This document shows positions 24,740 through 34,204 of a stretch of DNA of 62,460 bases, in pieces. Position numbers and translations under genes: made by a program. How positions within the stretch are numbered: position 1 is the stretch's first letter; the number at the start of each line of letters is the position of its first letter. The stretch spans positions 1 to 62,460 of the forward strand of contig JALNXF010000007.1 of assembly GCA_023230505.1 (NCBI GenBank). Reading direction: 5' to 3'. The DNA is from Candidatus Altimarinota bacterium (GTDB taxonomy: Bacteria > Patescibacteriota > Gracilibacteria > BD1-5 > UBA2023). The notes beneath the pieces were generated by a model. It was not told the DNA's origin, did no database searches, and saw only the letters and a list, made by a program, of their open reading frames with translations.

Positions 24740-25579
24740 ATGATCGGTTATAAAGCAACTTATAATGGAAAATGTTTAGGACAACTATATGAGGTTGGTC
24801 AAACCTATACATTAAAAAGTGAATTAGAAATATGTGAAAACGGTTTTCATTTTTGTCAAGATTTATTTGATGTATTTTATTATTATCCTCCAAATAAAAA
24901 TATCAAAGTTTTTAAAATAGAAGCTGTTGGTAATATTGAAACCGAAGGAGATAAATTTGCAACTGATAAAATTAATATTCTAGAAGAAGTTAATTTAAAA
25001 AATATTATTGTAGAAAAAAATGGTTTTAAAAAACATTTTGACAATAAGGGAAACTATATTAAAAGAGAAGATCCTAATGGTTTTTGGATAAAATATGAAT
25101 ATGATGGAAACAACAATTTAATTAAAGAAGAAAATTTTTATAGTTATTTTTGGAAATATAAAAATGACGATAAAGGAAATTTAATTAAAGAAGAAAAGTC
25201 TGATGGTTCTTGGACAGAATTTGAATATGATGAAAATTGTAATAAAATTAAAGAAAAATATTCTGATGGTTATTGTATAAAATATGAATATGATAAAAAT
25301 AACAATAGAACTAAAGAAGAATATAGTGCTGGTTATTGGTGGAAATACGAATATGATAAAAATAACAATATAATTAAAGAAGAAGATTCTGATGGTTGTT
25401 GTGTGAAATTTGAATATGATAAAAATAACAATAAAATTAAACAAGAGGCTTCTACTGGCTATTGTGTAAAATATGAATATGATGAAAATGGTAATCTAAT
25501 TAAAAGGGAAGATTCAGATGGTTATTGGACAATATATGAATATGATGAAAACAATAACTTAATTAAAACAATAACTTAA
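24740..25579 (+). CDS. MIGYKAT/YD-repeat protein, longest copy
   Basis: 279 aa with eight YD units, the highest number in the window. Neighbouring units are close at DNA level, for example those ending KYSDG, YSAG and DSDG around 25240-25400, so unit-level duplication is likely. One unit has shifted phase (YFWKYKNDDKGNLIK). It ends NLIKTIT, without the EYGKG tail, and an unrelated gene follows after AATAGAGGTATTTAA. Confidence 0.92.
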   Translation: MIGYKATYNGKCLGQLYEVGQTYTLKSELEICENGFHFCQDLFDVFYYYPPNKNIKVFKIEAVGNIETEGDKFATDKINILEEVNLKNIIVEKNGFKKHFDNKGNYIKREDPNGFWIKYEYDGNNNLIKEENFYSYFWKYKNDDKGNLIKEEKSDGSWTEFEYDENCNKIKEKYSDGYCIKYEYDKNNNRTKEEYSAGYWWKYEYDKNNNIIKEEDSDGCCVKFEYDKNNNKIKQEASTGYCVKYEYDENGNLIKREDSDGYWTIYEYDENNNLIKTIT

Positions 25580-25598
25580 TTAAAATAGAGGTATTTAA

Positions 25599-26525
25599 AT
25601 GATAAAAAGTATTGTAGAAAAAGTTGGAAGAAATGGTTTGCTTTATTTTCTTTGGAGATGTTTTTTTCAAGATCATGCTGTACAGTTGAAACAAAAATCT
25701 AGTTTAAATATAAATGCAAATAACTTTTATGTATTAAAAAATACTATTCCAGAGTATATAGAAGAGAAAGATGGGAAATTTTATTTTCTGAATATTGAGA
25801 TATCTGTAACAATTGTTAGGGACGATTTGATTTCTATTAATAATGAGGGTAATATTCTTTTAATTACCACTACAAGTAATATATATAAGTCTTCTTTCTT
25901 GGAAATTTCAGAATCTGAAAAAATAAAATTTAATTCTTTTTTAAAAAAACAAGTGCTGAAAAATATATTTGATTCTTTTGAAAAGGAAAAACAACATCCT
26001 ACGATTAGTGATTTTCTAAGTAAGCTTAACGAAGGAAACAAACTAATAAAAAATATCCTTAATAGTTATGGTTTTAGCCTTCCAGTTGTTTTTGAAAACT
26101 TTATTAAAGAAAAATCTTCCTTATTAAACAAACTAAAGGATATTGGAGTCAATAATATTGATAAGTTTATTGATTTTTCATCTAAAATAAAATTGTCAGA
26201 TTTAAATTATGACAATATTGTTTTAGAATTCAATAGAATGTTTGAAAGTAATGTTGAACCAGAAAATATATGGGAATGGAACATAATTGGAGATAGGATA
26301 TCAGAAAAAGTTTTATTTTATGCATCAAATAAAATTAAAGGATTTATAATTAACGCAAAAATTTATGAAATGACTGTTCCTAGAGATCCATATATTCTTA
26401 AAGCAGAATTTGCAATTGGAAATGAAGTTTCAGATGTTGCGTATTTCAAAGAGGTAAGATCTTTTGAAGAGGGAATTGATTGGATTGAAAAAACATCTAA
26501 GGAAAAGGCTAATGAAATTAAATAA
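25599..26525 (+). CDS. hypothetical protein
   Basis: 308 aa. The N-terminus has an aromatic run (LLYFLWRCFFQ) that is too short for a firm membrane call. The middle is Lys/Leu-rich and probably helical or coiled-coil (about 110-215). Not recognised. The next gene's chosen start lies 14 bases before its stop. Confidence 0.7.
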   Translation: MIKSIVEKVGRNGLLYFLWRCFFQDHAVQLKQKSSLNINANNFYVLKNTIPEYIEEKDGKFYFLNIEISVTIVRDDLISINNEGNILLITTTSNIYKSSFLEISESEKIKFNSFLKKQVLKNIFDSFEKEKQHPTISDFLSKLNEGNKLIKNILNSYGFSLPVVFENFIKEKSSLLNKLKDIGVNNIDKFIDFSSKIKLSDLNYDNIVLEFNRMFESNVEPENIWEWNIIGDRISEKVLFYASNKIKGFIINAKIYEMTVPRDPYILKAEFAIGNEVSDVAYFKEVRSFEEGIDWIEKTSKEKANEIK

Positions 26526-26799
26526 AAAAACTGTAGAAAAAAAAGATGATTTAAAAAACAAATCGACAATTTCAATAAGACATTTAATAAGTATAGATGT
26601 TCTGCTTCCAGAATCAAAAAGGGATTTTGTTGTAGTGATAAGATGTGGTGGTAAAATAGCAATAGAATGCGATTGTCTTGATTATACAAATTCATCTAAA
26701 GATATGGAAGTGATTATTGAAACACTTAAAGAGGCGGTAAGATGCTCTAGAAATTGTGCAATTGAACAAGATAAAATAAAAGTAAAAGTTGAGGATTAA
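26512..26799 (+). CDS. small hypothetical protein with Cys cluster
   Basis: 95 aa. ATG at 26512 follows AAGGAAAAGGCTA and overlaps the end of the preceding gene. VVVIRCGGKIAIECDCLDYTN and VRCSRNCAIEQDK contain five Cys. Not recognised. Confidence 0.65.
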   Translation: MKLNKKTVEKKDDLKNKSTISIRHLISIDVLLPESKRDFVVVIRCGGKIAIECDCLDYTNSSKDMEVIIETLKEAVRCSRNCAIEQDKIKVKVED

Positions 26800-26800
26800 A

Positions 26801-27412
26801 ATGAAAGACGAACAAATGGAACTAGATTTAGTCGCAGAAAATAATCCAACAACAATTGAACAAATTATTCAAAAAAATATACAAAGACCAAACTGGCACA
26901 GCAGCGAAGTTTTTCCTCAAATACTTAAATTGTTTAGAGATATAATAATGGTAAAAGAAGAAACATATGATTATTACTTAGAGGAGTGTACTGAAGATTT
27001 TAAAAAGTTTAACTATTTTAAAAATGATTATGAAGTATCTAAATGGTTGGTTGATGTCATTGGTGTGGATGAAGAAATTATTTACAATTCAAGAGCAGAA
27101 ATAGAGAATGCCTGTAGTGAATCGACAAATATATTAGAAAGAGAAATTAAAAATTGGGTAAAATATTGGAAAATAATTCCACCATATAGTTTACATGAAG
27201 AAGTTTTTTATAAAAAATATTCTTTTTCTAAAAATAATGAAAAGGCAATAATTACTAATATTGATTTAGAAAAAGCAGTATATACAGTATTTGAAATTGA
27301 GTCACAAACAAACGAAGAAGAAATTAAAAATGCTAAAAAAACAAAAAAAGGTTATTTAGTTTCGTTTGAAGATTTATTTAAAATGAATGATGCTAAGTAT
27401 GAAAAAAATTAG
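26801..27412 (+). CDS. hypothetical protein
   Basis: 203 aa, acidic N-terminus. IPPYSLHEEVFYKKYSFSKNNEKAIITNIDLEKAVYTVF looks like a small beta domain (about residues 125-165). Start chosen at 26801 after TTGAGGATTAAA; an in-frame ATG 12 bases upstream overlaps the previous gene. Not recognised. Confidence 0.65.
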   Translation: MKDEQMELDLVAENNPTTIEQIIQKNIQRPNWHSSEVFPQILKLFRDIIMVKEETYDYYLEECTEDFKKFNYFKNDYEVSKWLVDVIGVDEEIIYNSRAEIENACSESTNILEREIKNWVKYWKIIPPYSLHEEVFYKKYSFSKNNEKAIITNIDLEKAVYTVFEIESQTNEEEIKNAKKTKKGYLVSFEDLFKMNDAKYEKN

Positions 27413-27869
27413 TTTAGATTTAAGACCTAAAAAATACTATCATTTAACTCAAAGTAACAAACTTAAATCACTAATAGTAGCACTAAACCCTAAAGGTTCT
27501 GGTGAAAATCGTCCTTGTGAAGAACCGAATATTTTTAGGATTTGTGTTGCTCCAACAATTTCTGGTTGTATATCTGCTGGAGTTTTTTATCCAACAAGAG
27601 ATATTAGGATTTATTCTACAACAATTAAAGCTTGGACTACTTTTGATGTTAAAGATGCCAAAATAACTGGTGAGAAATGGATTTTAGAAAGCTGTTATTT
27701 TAAATTAGAAGGAACCATTCCAAAAAAAATAATAAAAGAATTTTATGACGGAAGTAATTCCATGGAACAAAGAGAAAGATTTTTAAAAGAAAACAAAAAA
27801 ATTTTAGAAAAATACAAATCCGTTATTTGTAAATGTAGAATAAATAAAAAGTTTGAATATAAAATATAA
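27399..27869 (+). CDS. conserved phage-type protein, YHLT....FRICVAP
   Basis: 156 aa. KKYYHLTQSNKLKSLIVALNPKG and FRICVAPTISGCISAGVFYPTRDIRIYST match a phage protein pattern in which an opening YH.T motif is followed by an R-I-x-V-A-P core. This resembles the RNA 2'-phosphotransferase/ADP-ribosyltransferase shape, but I cannot identify catalytic residues. ATG at 27399 rather than 27387 is a guess; both overlap the preceding gene. Confidence 0.65.
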   Translation: MKKISLDLRPKKYYHLTQSNKLKSLIVALNPKGSGENRPCEEPNIFRICVAPTISGCISAGVFYPTRDIRIYSTTIKAWTTFDVKDAKITGEKWILESCYFKLEGTIPKKIIKEFYDGSNSMEQRERFLKENKKILEKYKSVICKCRINKKFEYKI

Positions 27870-28551
27870 GGGACACGTTATTAAATTGAAAATACTTACA
27901 TACGAAAAGAAAGAGCTAAATAGAACTACTAAACGTTTTATTTTTTATTTAATAATGACAGATGGTGTTATAGATAATGAAATTCATCATAGTTATTTTT
28001 ATAAAGATAATTGTATGGATCGTTGGAATTTTAGAATTACTGAAGAAGCAAGAGGTCGTCATGCATTTAATGAGGCATACAGCTATCTATTAGATAGAAT
28101 TCATGCTCAAGTTTCGTTTTCTAAAAAAATAATTGAAAATAATTTATATAAAAATAAAGATTTTTGGGTTTTTGGATATTGTTTTCCAAAAGATCTTGTT
28201 GGCTTACCTTATTTTTTCGAAAATACAACTAGAAAGTTTAAAACGTTAAAAGAGGCAAATAAATATAGATTAGCAGCATTATCTGTTTTCCTAAAACAAG
28301 AGGGTTTTTTTAAAGATAGAATAACATTTGATCTTGAAGAGATTGATATAACTAAAAAGAATAGACCATATAAAATTATTAAAAAAATAACTAGAAATCA
28401 AATTGAGCTTGAAATGGAAAATATTAATTTTTCAGTAACTGAAACAAAAGATAAAAAAATTAAAATGATTAAAAAGGTAGAAGAATTAGTTTTTGATGGG
28501 AAATATTCCGAAGAATATCTAATTGATTTTAGTAAATTTATAGAACTGTAA
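27853..28551 (+). CDS. hypothetical protein (TTG start likely)
   Basis: 232 aa. The frame needs a TTG start, either at 27853 or further on; no ATG lies in the first 90 bases. Basic and aromatic throughout. The C-terminal 60 residues are Lys/Glu-rich. Not recognised. The start is uncertain, the coding frame itself is convincing because it fills the space between two neighbours without gaps. Confidence 0.6.
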   Translation: MNIKYKGHVIKLKILTYEKKELNRTTKRFIFYLIMTDGVIDNEIHHSYFYKDNCMDRWNFRITEEARGRHAFNEAYSYLLDRIHAQVSFSKKIIENNLYKNKDFWVFGYCFPKDLVGLPYFFENTTRKFKTLKEANKYRLAALSVFLKQEGFFKDRITFDLEEIDITKKNRPYKIIKKITRNQIELEMENINFSVTETKDKKIKMIKKVEELVFDGKYSEEYLIDFSKFIEL

Positions 28552-28555
28552 TTTT

Positions 28556-28738
28556 ATGGTTGAGAATATAAAAGAAACAATAGAATCTTTACTAAAAACA
28601 GAAGGATGTTCAAGCCATAACTGTTACATAAAACCAAAAACAATTGGAACAAATGGAAAATGTTTTTGTTTAGAAAAGTATTCCTTTAAAGAAAGACTAC
28701 AAATAATAAAGTTTTTCAAAGAATCTTGGCCAAAATAA
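28556..28738 (+). CDS. small Cys-containing conserved phage protein
   Basis: 60 aa. CSSHNCYIKPKTIGTNGKCFC resembles short phage proteins with an H.C....G.GTNG.C.C core; function unknown. Its small size and four Cys next to a radical SAM operon might suggest a RiPP precursor, but it lies upstream of the promoter at 28747 and fits the phage family better. Confidence 0.65.
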   Translation: MVENIKETIESLLKTEGCSSHNCYIKPKTIGTNGKCFCLEKYSFKERLQIIKFFKESWPK

Positions 28739-28746
28739 AAGGGTCC

Positions 28747-28775
28747 TTGACTTCCTTTCCTTTATTTTCTACAAT
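28747..28775 (+). promoter_or_regulatory. sigma70-type promoter for glycosyltransferase/radical SAM pair
   Basis: TTGACT (28747-28752) and TACAAT (28770-28775) with a 17-base spacer, 39 bases ahead of the ATG at 28814. It lies in the only clear gap of this region. Confidence 0.65.
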
Positions 28776-28813
28776 ATTATGTTGTTGAAGGGAAATTAAT
28801 AGGGAACCCTTAT

Positions 28814-29746
28814 ATGAAAATATTTGACTGTTCTAATCTTTCAAATTATCCAGCCCATAGAGGGTTTGGTGGTCCAGTTGTAAATGATGTTGTAAGACAA
28901 TTAAAACTTCATTCTTCAGAATATCATTGCAAATGGATTGATAACCCTGAAAAGGCTGATATTTTGTTCACCAATGATGTTTTTGGTGATTTTATAAACT
29001 TTAAAAATAAATTAAAAGTAAAAAGAATGGATGGGTCTTTTTGGCAAAAAGGATTGCTACAAAGAAATATTCCATTTGATGAAGCCGCCAAACAGGCAGA
29101 TGTTGTTGTCTATATTTCTAAATACTCTCAACTTTCACATCAAGAAAGATGTGATATTCCTAAGAAATATGTAATTGCTATTAATTCAGCTTCTCCAATT
29201 GAATATCCTAGAAAAAAATATTATGAAAAACAGCCTAAAAAATTTGTTGCAATTGCAACAGACTGGGCAAGAGAAGAAAAAAGAGGAGCTAGTCTTATTC
29301 CTGTAGCTTCTTTTGTAAACGAACTAATTGTAATAGGAAGTTTTCCCAATTGGCTTAAAGCTAACAATATTACAAAGGTTGGATATAAGAGTTCTCAGTA
29401 TATTTCAGAAGTTTTAAAAGAATGTGATTGTCTTGTCAATCTTTCGTATCTAGATGCTGCACCTAAAGTGGTTTGTCAAGCAGCAGCTATTGGTATTCCT
29501 ATTTTGTATGCAAATTCTGGAGGAACATCAGAAATTGTAGGGGCTGGAATTCCAATAGAAGATCCTAATGTTTCTAAATTTGATTGCACACAAACACCAT
29601 TTATTCCAATAGAAAAAATAAAAGAAGGAATAGAAAAAATAAAAGAAAATTGGGAAGATTTGATTTTAAAGGCAAAAAATTTTGATGCACAAAAGCAATA
29701 TCAAATAATGATTGAAAAATACTACAGGAATGGATTCGGATTATGA
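28814..29746 (+). CDS. glycosyltransferase (GT4-like, GT-B fold)
   Basis: 310 aa. The C-terminal half has the donor-site layout SQYISEVLKECDCLVNLSYLDAAPKVVCQAAAIGIPILYANSGGTSEIVG, typical of GT-B enzymes (E/D-x7-E region here APKVVCQAAAIG). The N-terminal half has an unusual short Rossmann-like part with DILFTND and VVYISKYS. It would transfer a sugar from a nucleotide donor. The target may be a virion protein, modified DNA or host surface component; context cannot decide. Stop and next start overlap by four bases, pairing it with a radical SAM enzyme. Confidence 0.85.
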   Translation: MKIFDCSNLSNYPAHRGFGGPVVNDVVRQLKLHSSEYHCKWIDNPEKADILFTNDVFGDFINFKNKLKVKRMDGSFWQKGLLQRNIPFDEAAKQADVVVYISKYSQLSHQERCDIPKKYVIAINSASPIEYPRKKYYEKQPKKFVAIATDWAREEKRGASLIPVASFVNELIVIGSFPNWLKANNITKVGYKSSQYISEVLKECDCLVNLSYLDAAPKVVCQAAAIGIPILYANSGGTSEIVGAGIPIEDPNVSKFDCTQTPFIPIEKIKEGIEKIKENWEDLILKAKNFDAQKQYQIMIEKYYRNGFGL

Positions 29747-30711
29747 AATTAGAAGATATTGGATTCTATACTCTTTCAGACGAAAGAGCAATTAATTCTT
29801 CAGTAAACTCTCCTTTATGGAGATGCGAATTAATATTAAATTCTTCATGTAACTTTAAATGCCCTTATTGTAGAGGGCTTAAAGAAGAATATTTAGGAAA
29901 CATACCATTTGAAGAAGCAAAAGAATGTCTTGATCTTTGGATAAAACAAGGATTGAAAAATGTACGTTTCTCTGGTGGAGAACCAACATTATATCCAAGA
30001 CTTATTGAATTAATTAGAATATGCAAAGATAATAATGTCTCTCGTATAGCCGTTTCTACTAATGGCTCTAATAAATTAGAATTTTATAAAGAACTTATTG
30101 ACGCTGGAGTTAATGACTTCTCTATCTCCTTAGATGGATGCTGTTCTTCTGTTGGAGATAAAATGGCTGGTAATATCCCGGGAGTTTGGAACAAAATTAT
30201 TGCCAATATTAAAGAATTATCTAAATTAACATATGTGTCTGTAGGAATGGTTTTTGATGAAAATAACATTCACCAATGTTATGATTCTGTTTTGTTCGCA
30301 GATAGCTTAGGGGTATCTGATATTAGAGTAATTCCTTCAGCACAATACAATCAAGCCTTACTTAAATTATCACAATTACCAAAAGAAATTTTGACAAAAT
30401 ATAAAATTTTAAACTATAGAATTGAAAATTTAAAGCATGGAAAACATGTTAGAGGTATGAAGCCATGTAATTCCAATAAATGCAAATTGGTCCTTGATGA
30501 TATGGCTGTAGCAGGAGGAAAAAATGGATTAAAACATTTCCCGTGCATTATTTATCTACGAGAAGGCGGTAAACCTATTGGAAATGTTTCAGATAATATG
30601 AGAAATGAAAGAGATCTTTGGATGAAGAATCATAATTCTCATGAAGATCCAATATGCTCTAAAAATTGTTTAGATGTTTGTATTGCATTTAATGACAAAA
30701 AGGATAATTAA
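29743..30711 (+). CDS. radical SAM enzyme with C-terminal SPASM-like Cys residues
   Basis: 322 aa. CNFKCPYC (C36, C40, C43) and FSGGEPTLYP are the cluster and SAM-binding motifs; SISLDGCCSS follows as in the MoaA/SPASM group. C-terminal Cys residues (KPCNSNKC..., HFPCII, PICSKNCLDVC) with GKPIGNVSDN are arranged like a SPASM auxiliary cluster. Translationally coupled to the glycosyltransferase, so the pair may act on the same substrate. Its stop is directly followed by the first ATG of the eight-gene MIGYKAT array, one base apart. Confidence 0.9.
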   Translation: MKLEDIGFYTLSDERAINSSVNSPLWRCELILNSSCNFKCPYCRGLKEEYLGNIPFEEAKECLDLWIKQGLKNVRFSGGEPTLYPRLIELIRICKDNNVSRIAVSTNGSNKLEFYKELIDAGVNDFSISLDGCCSSVGDKMAGNIPGVWNKIIANIKELSKLTYVSVGMVFDENNIHQCYDSVLFADSLGVSDIRVIPSAQYNQALLKLSQLPKEILTKYKILNYRIENLKHGKHVRGMKPCNSNKCKLVLDDMAVAGGKNGLKHFPCIIYLREGGKPIGNVSDNMRNERDLWMKNHNSHEDPICSKNCLDVCIAFNDKKDN

Positions 30712-30712
30712 T

Positions 30713-31381
30713 ATGATCGGTTATAAGGCAACTTATAATGGTAAATGTAAAAATAAAACATATAAACTCGGTAAAACTTACACATTAAGAGGTAAATTAA
30801 TAATGTGTATAAGGGGATTTCATTTTTGTCAAGACTTATATGATGTTTTCACGTATTATTCTCCAAATAAACATACAAAAGTTTTTAAAGTAGAAACTTT
30901 AGGAAATATTGAAACTGAAGGTGATAAATCAGTTACTGATAAAATTAAGATTTTAGAAGAGGTGAATTTATCTAATTTGATTGTAGAAAAAGATGGTTAT
31001 AAAAAACATTTTGATGATAAGTGTAACTATATTAAATATGAAGATGCTACTGGTTATTGGACAAAATATGAATACAATTCAAATAATGATTTAATTAAAG
31101 AAGAAAATTTTACTGGTTATTGGATAAAATATGAATATGACTCAAATAACAATAAAATTAAAAGAGAAACTTCTAATGGTTCTTGGGGGAAATTTGAATA
31201 TGATGAAAACAATAATAAAATTAAAGAAGAATATAGTACTGGTTATTGGTGGAAATATGAATATGATAAAAATAACAATAGAATCAAAGAAGAAAATTCC
31301 ACTGGTTATTGGACAAAATATGAATATAGTTCAAATAATGATTTAATTAAAGAAGAACATGGTAAAGGACAATCAATATGA
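30713..31381 (+). CDS. MIGYKAT/YD-repeat protein, array A member 1
   Basis: 222 aa with five YD units and the CKNKTYKLGKTYTLRG N-terminal variant. The ATG at 30713 follows AAAAAGGATAATTAAT, which lies inside the end of the radical SAM gene; an in-frame upstream ATG at 30674 would overlap that gene. Ends EEHGKGQSI, and its TGA overlaps the next ATG. Confidence 0.92.
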   Translation: MIGYKATYNGKCKNKTYKLGKTYTLRGKLIMCIRGFHFCQDLYDVFTYYSPNKHTKVFKVETLGNIETEGDKSVTDKIKILEEVNLSNLIVEKDGYKKHFDDKCNYIKYEDATGYWTKYEYNSNNDLIKEENFTGYWIKYEYDSNNNKIKRETSNGSWGKFEYDENNNKIKEEYSTGYWWKYEYDKNNNRIKEENSTGYWTKYEYSSNNDLIKEEHGKGQSI

Positions 31382-31848
31382 TCGGTTATAAAGCAACCTA
31401 TAATGGATATTGTTTAAACCAACTTTATGAAGTTGGTCAAACACATACCTTTTATGGTGAATTAATAATGTGTTTAAATGGATTTCATTTCTGTCAAGAT
31501 TTATATGATGTATTCACGTATTACAATCCTAATAAAGATATTAAAGTTTTTAAGGTAGAAGCATTAGGAAATATTATTACAGAATATAATAAATCAGTTA
31601 CTGATAGAATTAAGATTTTGGAAGAAGTAGATTTAAGAAATATGGTCATAGAAAAAAATAATAAGAAGAAGTATTTTAATGATAAAGGTAGCTATATTAG
31701 ATTTGAAATTTCTAATGGCTGTTGGTATAACTATGAATATGATGAAAAAGATAATTTAATTAAAATAGAAGATTCTTATGGTTATTGGGTAAAATTAGAA
31801 TATGATGAAAATAATAATTGTATTAAAAAAGAACATGGTAAAGGATAA
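31378..31848 (+). CDS. MIGYKAT/YD-repeat protein, array A member 2
   Basis: 156 aa with two YD units, one of the shortest intact copies. The 4-base overlap with member 1 couples their translation. Ends KKEHGKG, where GGTAAAGGATAATTAAT is both the last codons and the RBS of member 3. Confidence 0.92.
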   Translation: MIGYKATYNGYCLNQLYEVGQTHTFYGELIMCLNGFHFCQDLYDVFTYYNPNKDIKVFKVEALGNIITEYNKSVTDRIKILEEVDLRNMVIEKNNKKKYFNDKGSYIRFEISNGCWYNYEYDEKDNLIKIEDSYGYWVKLEYDENNNCIKKEHGKG

Positions 31849-31853
31849 TTAAT

Positions 31854-32324
31854 ATGATTGGATATAAAGCAACTACTAATAGTAAGTGTAAAGACCTACT
31901 TTATGAAGTTGGTCAAACTTATACTTTAAATGGTAAAATGAAAATATGTAAAAGAGGCTTTCATTTCTGTCAAGACTTATATGACGTATTTTATTATTAT
32001 CCAGAAAATAAAAATATTAAAGTGTTTAAAGTAGAGGCTTTAGGGAAAATTGAAACAGTATATGACAAATCTGTAACAGATAAAATTATGATTTTGGAAG
32101 AAGTAGATTTAAGTAATATGGTCATAGAAAAAAATAATATGAAGAAGTGTTTTGATGGTAAAGGAAATTTAATTAAAGAAGAAGGTTCTAGTGGTTTTTG
32201 GATAAAATATGAATATGATGAAAATAGGAATCACATTAAATGTGAGAATTCCGATGGTTATTGTGTAAAATATGATTATGATTTAAATAATAATTTTATT
32301 AATGCAAAATATGGCAAAGGATAA
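31854..32324 (+). CDS. MIGYKAT/YD-repeat protein, array A member 3
   Basis: 156 aa with two YD units, same length as member 2 but with different unit sequences. Ends NAKYGKG with the RBS for member 4 in the last codons. Confidence 0.92.
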   Translation: MIGYKATTNSKCKDLLYEVGQTYTLNGKMKICKRGFHFCQDLYDVFYYYPENKNIKVFKVEALGKIETVYDKSVTDKIMILEEVDLSNMVIEKNNMKKCFDGKGNLIKEEGSSGFWIKYEYDENRNHIKCENSDGYCVKYDYDLNNNFINAKYGKG

Positions 32325-32329
32325 TTAAT

Positions 32330-32941
32330 ATGATTGGATATAAAGCAACTTATAATGGTAAATGTTTAGACCAACTATATGAAGTTGGTCAAACATATAC
32401 TTTAGATGGAGAATTAGTAATGTGTGCAAATGGTTTTCACTTTTGTAAAGATTTATATGACGTTTTTTATTATTATCATCCAAATAAAAATATTAAAGTC
32501 TTTAAGATAGAATCTTTAGGTAATGTTGAAACAATTGGTGACAAATCAGTTACTAATAAAATTAAGATTTTAGAAGAAGTTAATTTAAGCAATATGATTT
32601 TAGAAAAACAAAATAATAAAAAGTATTTTGATGATAAAGGTAATTTAATTAAAGATGAAAACACTAGTGGCTATTGGATAAAATATGAATATAATTCAAA
32701 TAATGATTTAATTAAAACAGAAGAGTCTAGTGGTTATTGGGTAAAATTGGAATATGATTCCAATAACAATAATATTAGTCTAGAATATTCTAATGGTTCT
32801 TGGATAAAATATGAATATGATTTAAATAACAATAGAATTAAATTTGAAAGTTCTGATGGTGCTTTGTATAAATATGAATATGATGATAACGGAAAATATA
32901 TTAAAACAGTTGTTGGCGTTGGTAAAGGACAATTAATATGA
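32330..32941 (+). CDS. MIGYKAT/YD-repeat protein, array A member 4
   Basis: 203 aa with four YD units; the last is altered (ALYKYEYDDNGKYIK), as in the leftward copy at 46644. Tail VVGVGKGQLI, with TGA overlapping the next ATG. Confidence 0.92.
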   Translation: MIGYKATYNGKCLDQLYEVGQTYTLDGELVMCANGFHFCKDLYDVFYYYHPNKNIKVFKIESLGNVETIGDKSVTNKIKILEEVNLSNMILEKQNNKKYFDDKGNLIKDENTSGYWIKYEYNSNNDLIKTEESSGYWVKLEYDSNNNNISLEYSNGSWIKYEYDLNNNRIKFESSDGALYKYEYDDNGKYIKTVVGVGKGQLI

Positions 32942-33669
32942 TCGGATATAAAGCAACATATAATGGTAAATGTAAAAACATACTTTATGAAGTTGGACAA
33001 ACTTACATATTAAAAGGCGAATTAGTAATGTGTATAAGGGGATTTCATTTTTGTCAGGATTTAATTGATGTATTTCGTTATTATCCTCCAAATAAAGACA
33101 TTAAAGTTTTTAAAGTAGAAGCTTTAGGCAACATTGAAACAGAATACAATAAATCAGTTACAGATAAAATTAAGATTTTAGAAGAAGTAGATTTAAGTAA
33201 TTTAATTGTAGAAAGAAACGGTGAAAAGAAATATTTTGATGATAAAGGCAATTTAATTAAACAAGAATGTAGTAGTGGTTATTGGGAAAAATTTGAATAT
33301 GATTCAAATAACAATAGAATCAAAGAAGTAAACGCTAATGGTTTCTTAATAGAATGGAAATATGATGAAAACAGCAATTTAATTAGAAAAGAATGTTCTG
33401 ATTGTTCTTGGGTAAAATATGAATATAATGAAAATAATAAATGTATTAAAGAAGAACATTCTAATAGTTTCTGGATAAAATACGAATATGATTCTAACAA
33501 TAATACAATAAAATATGAAGATTCTTATGACTATTGTGTGAAATATGAATACGATTTCAATAACAATAAAATCAAATGCGTAGATTCTAATGGCTTTTGG
33601 AGAAAATATGAATATGATTCCAACAATAATTTTATTGAAGAAAAATGTGGTCAAGGACAATCAATATGA
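32938..33669 (+). CDS. MIGYKAT/YD-repeat protein, array A member 5
   Basis: 243 aa with six YD units, one of them broken in pattern (FLIEWKYDENSNLIRKECSDC). Tail EEKCGQGQSI overlaps the next gene's ATG by four bases. Confidence 0.92.
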   Translation: MIGYKATYNGKCKNILYEVGQTYILKGELVMCIRGFHFCQDLIDVFRYYPPNKDIKVFKVEALGNIETEYNKSVTDKIKILEEVDLSNLIVERNGEKKYFDDKGNLIKQECSSGYWEKFEYDSNNNRIKEVNANGFLIEWKYDENSNLIRKECSDCSWVKYEYNENNKCIKEEHSNSFWIKYEYDSNNNTIKYEDSYDYCVKYEYDFNNNKIKCVDSNGFWRKYEYDSNNNFIEEKCGQGQSI

Positions 33670-34202
33670 TCGGATATAAAGCGACTATTAATGGATATTG
33701 TTTGAACCAACTTTATGAAGTTGGTGAAACTTATACTTTAGATAGTAAATTAATAATGTGTGAAGATGGTTTTCATTTCTATCAAGATTTATATGACATA
33801 TTTGAATATTATCCATATAATAAAAATATTAAAGTTTTTAAAGTAGAACCTTTAGGAGAAACTATTAATCATTATGATAAGTATGTTACAAACAAACTAA
33901 AAATTTTGGAAGAAGTAGACTTATCTAATATGGTCTTAGAAAAATATGGTGCTAAAATCTATTTTGATAACAATAGAAATTTAATTAAAAAAGAATATTC
34001 TGATGGTTTTTGGATAAAATGTGAATACGATTCAAATAATAATTTAATTAGAAGAGAATATTCTGATGGTTTTTGGGCAAAATGGAAATATGATTCTAAT
34101 AATAATTTAATTAAATTAGAAACTTCTAATGGCTTTTGGAGAAAATATGAATATGATTCCAATAATAATTTTATTAAAGAAGAATATGGTAGAGGACAAT
34201 AA
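33666..34202 (+). CDS. MIGYKAT/YD-repeat protein, array A member 6
   Basis: 178 aa with three YD units. The conserved GFHFC core is GFHFYQDLYDIF here: the second Cys is Tyr, the only such change seen, so if the Cys matters this copy is impaired. Tail EEYGRGQ. ATG at 33666 rather than an upstream in-frame start. Confidence 0.9.
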   Translation: MIGYKATINGYCLNQLYEVGETYTLDSKLIMCEDGFHFYQDLYDIFEYYPYNKNIKVFKVEPLGETINHYDKYVTNKLKILEEVDLSNMVLEKYGAKIYFDNNRNLIKKEYSDGFWIKCEYDSNNNLIRREYSDGFWAKWKYDSNNNLIKLETSNGFWRKYEYDSNNNFIKEEYGRGQ

Positions 34203-34204
34203 AC

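Noticed and set aside
25181..25444. Long open frames antisense to MIGYKAT genes, also at 1-253, 32734-33000, 33279-33660 and 33959-34249
   Set aside because: They mirror the YD units on the other strand (Phe/Ile/Ser-rich), have no ribosome binding sites, and result from the repeat's codon pattern.
28556..28738. RiPP precursor peptide for the adjacent radical SAM enzyme
   Set aside because: It precedes the operon promoter and resembles a known type of small phage protein; no leader/core layout is visible.
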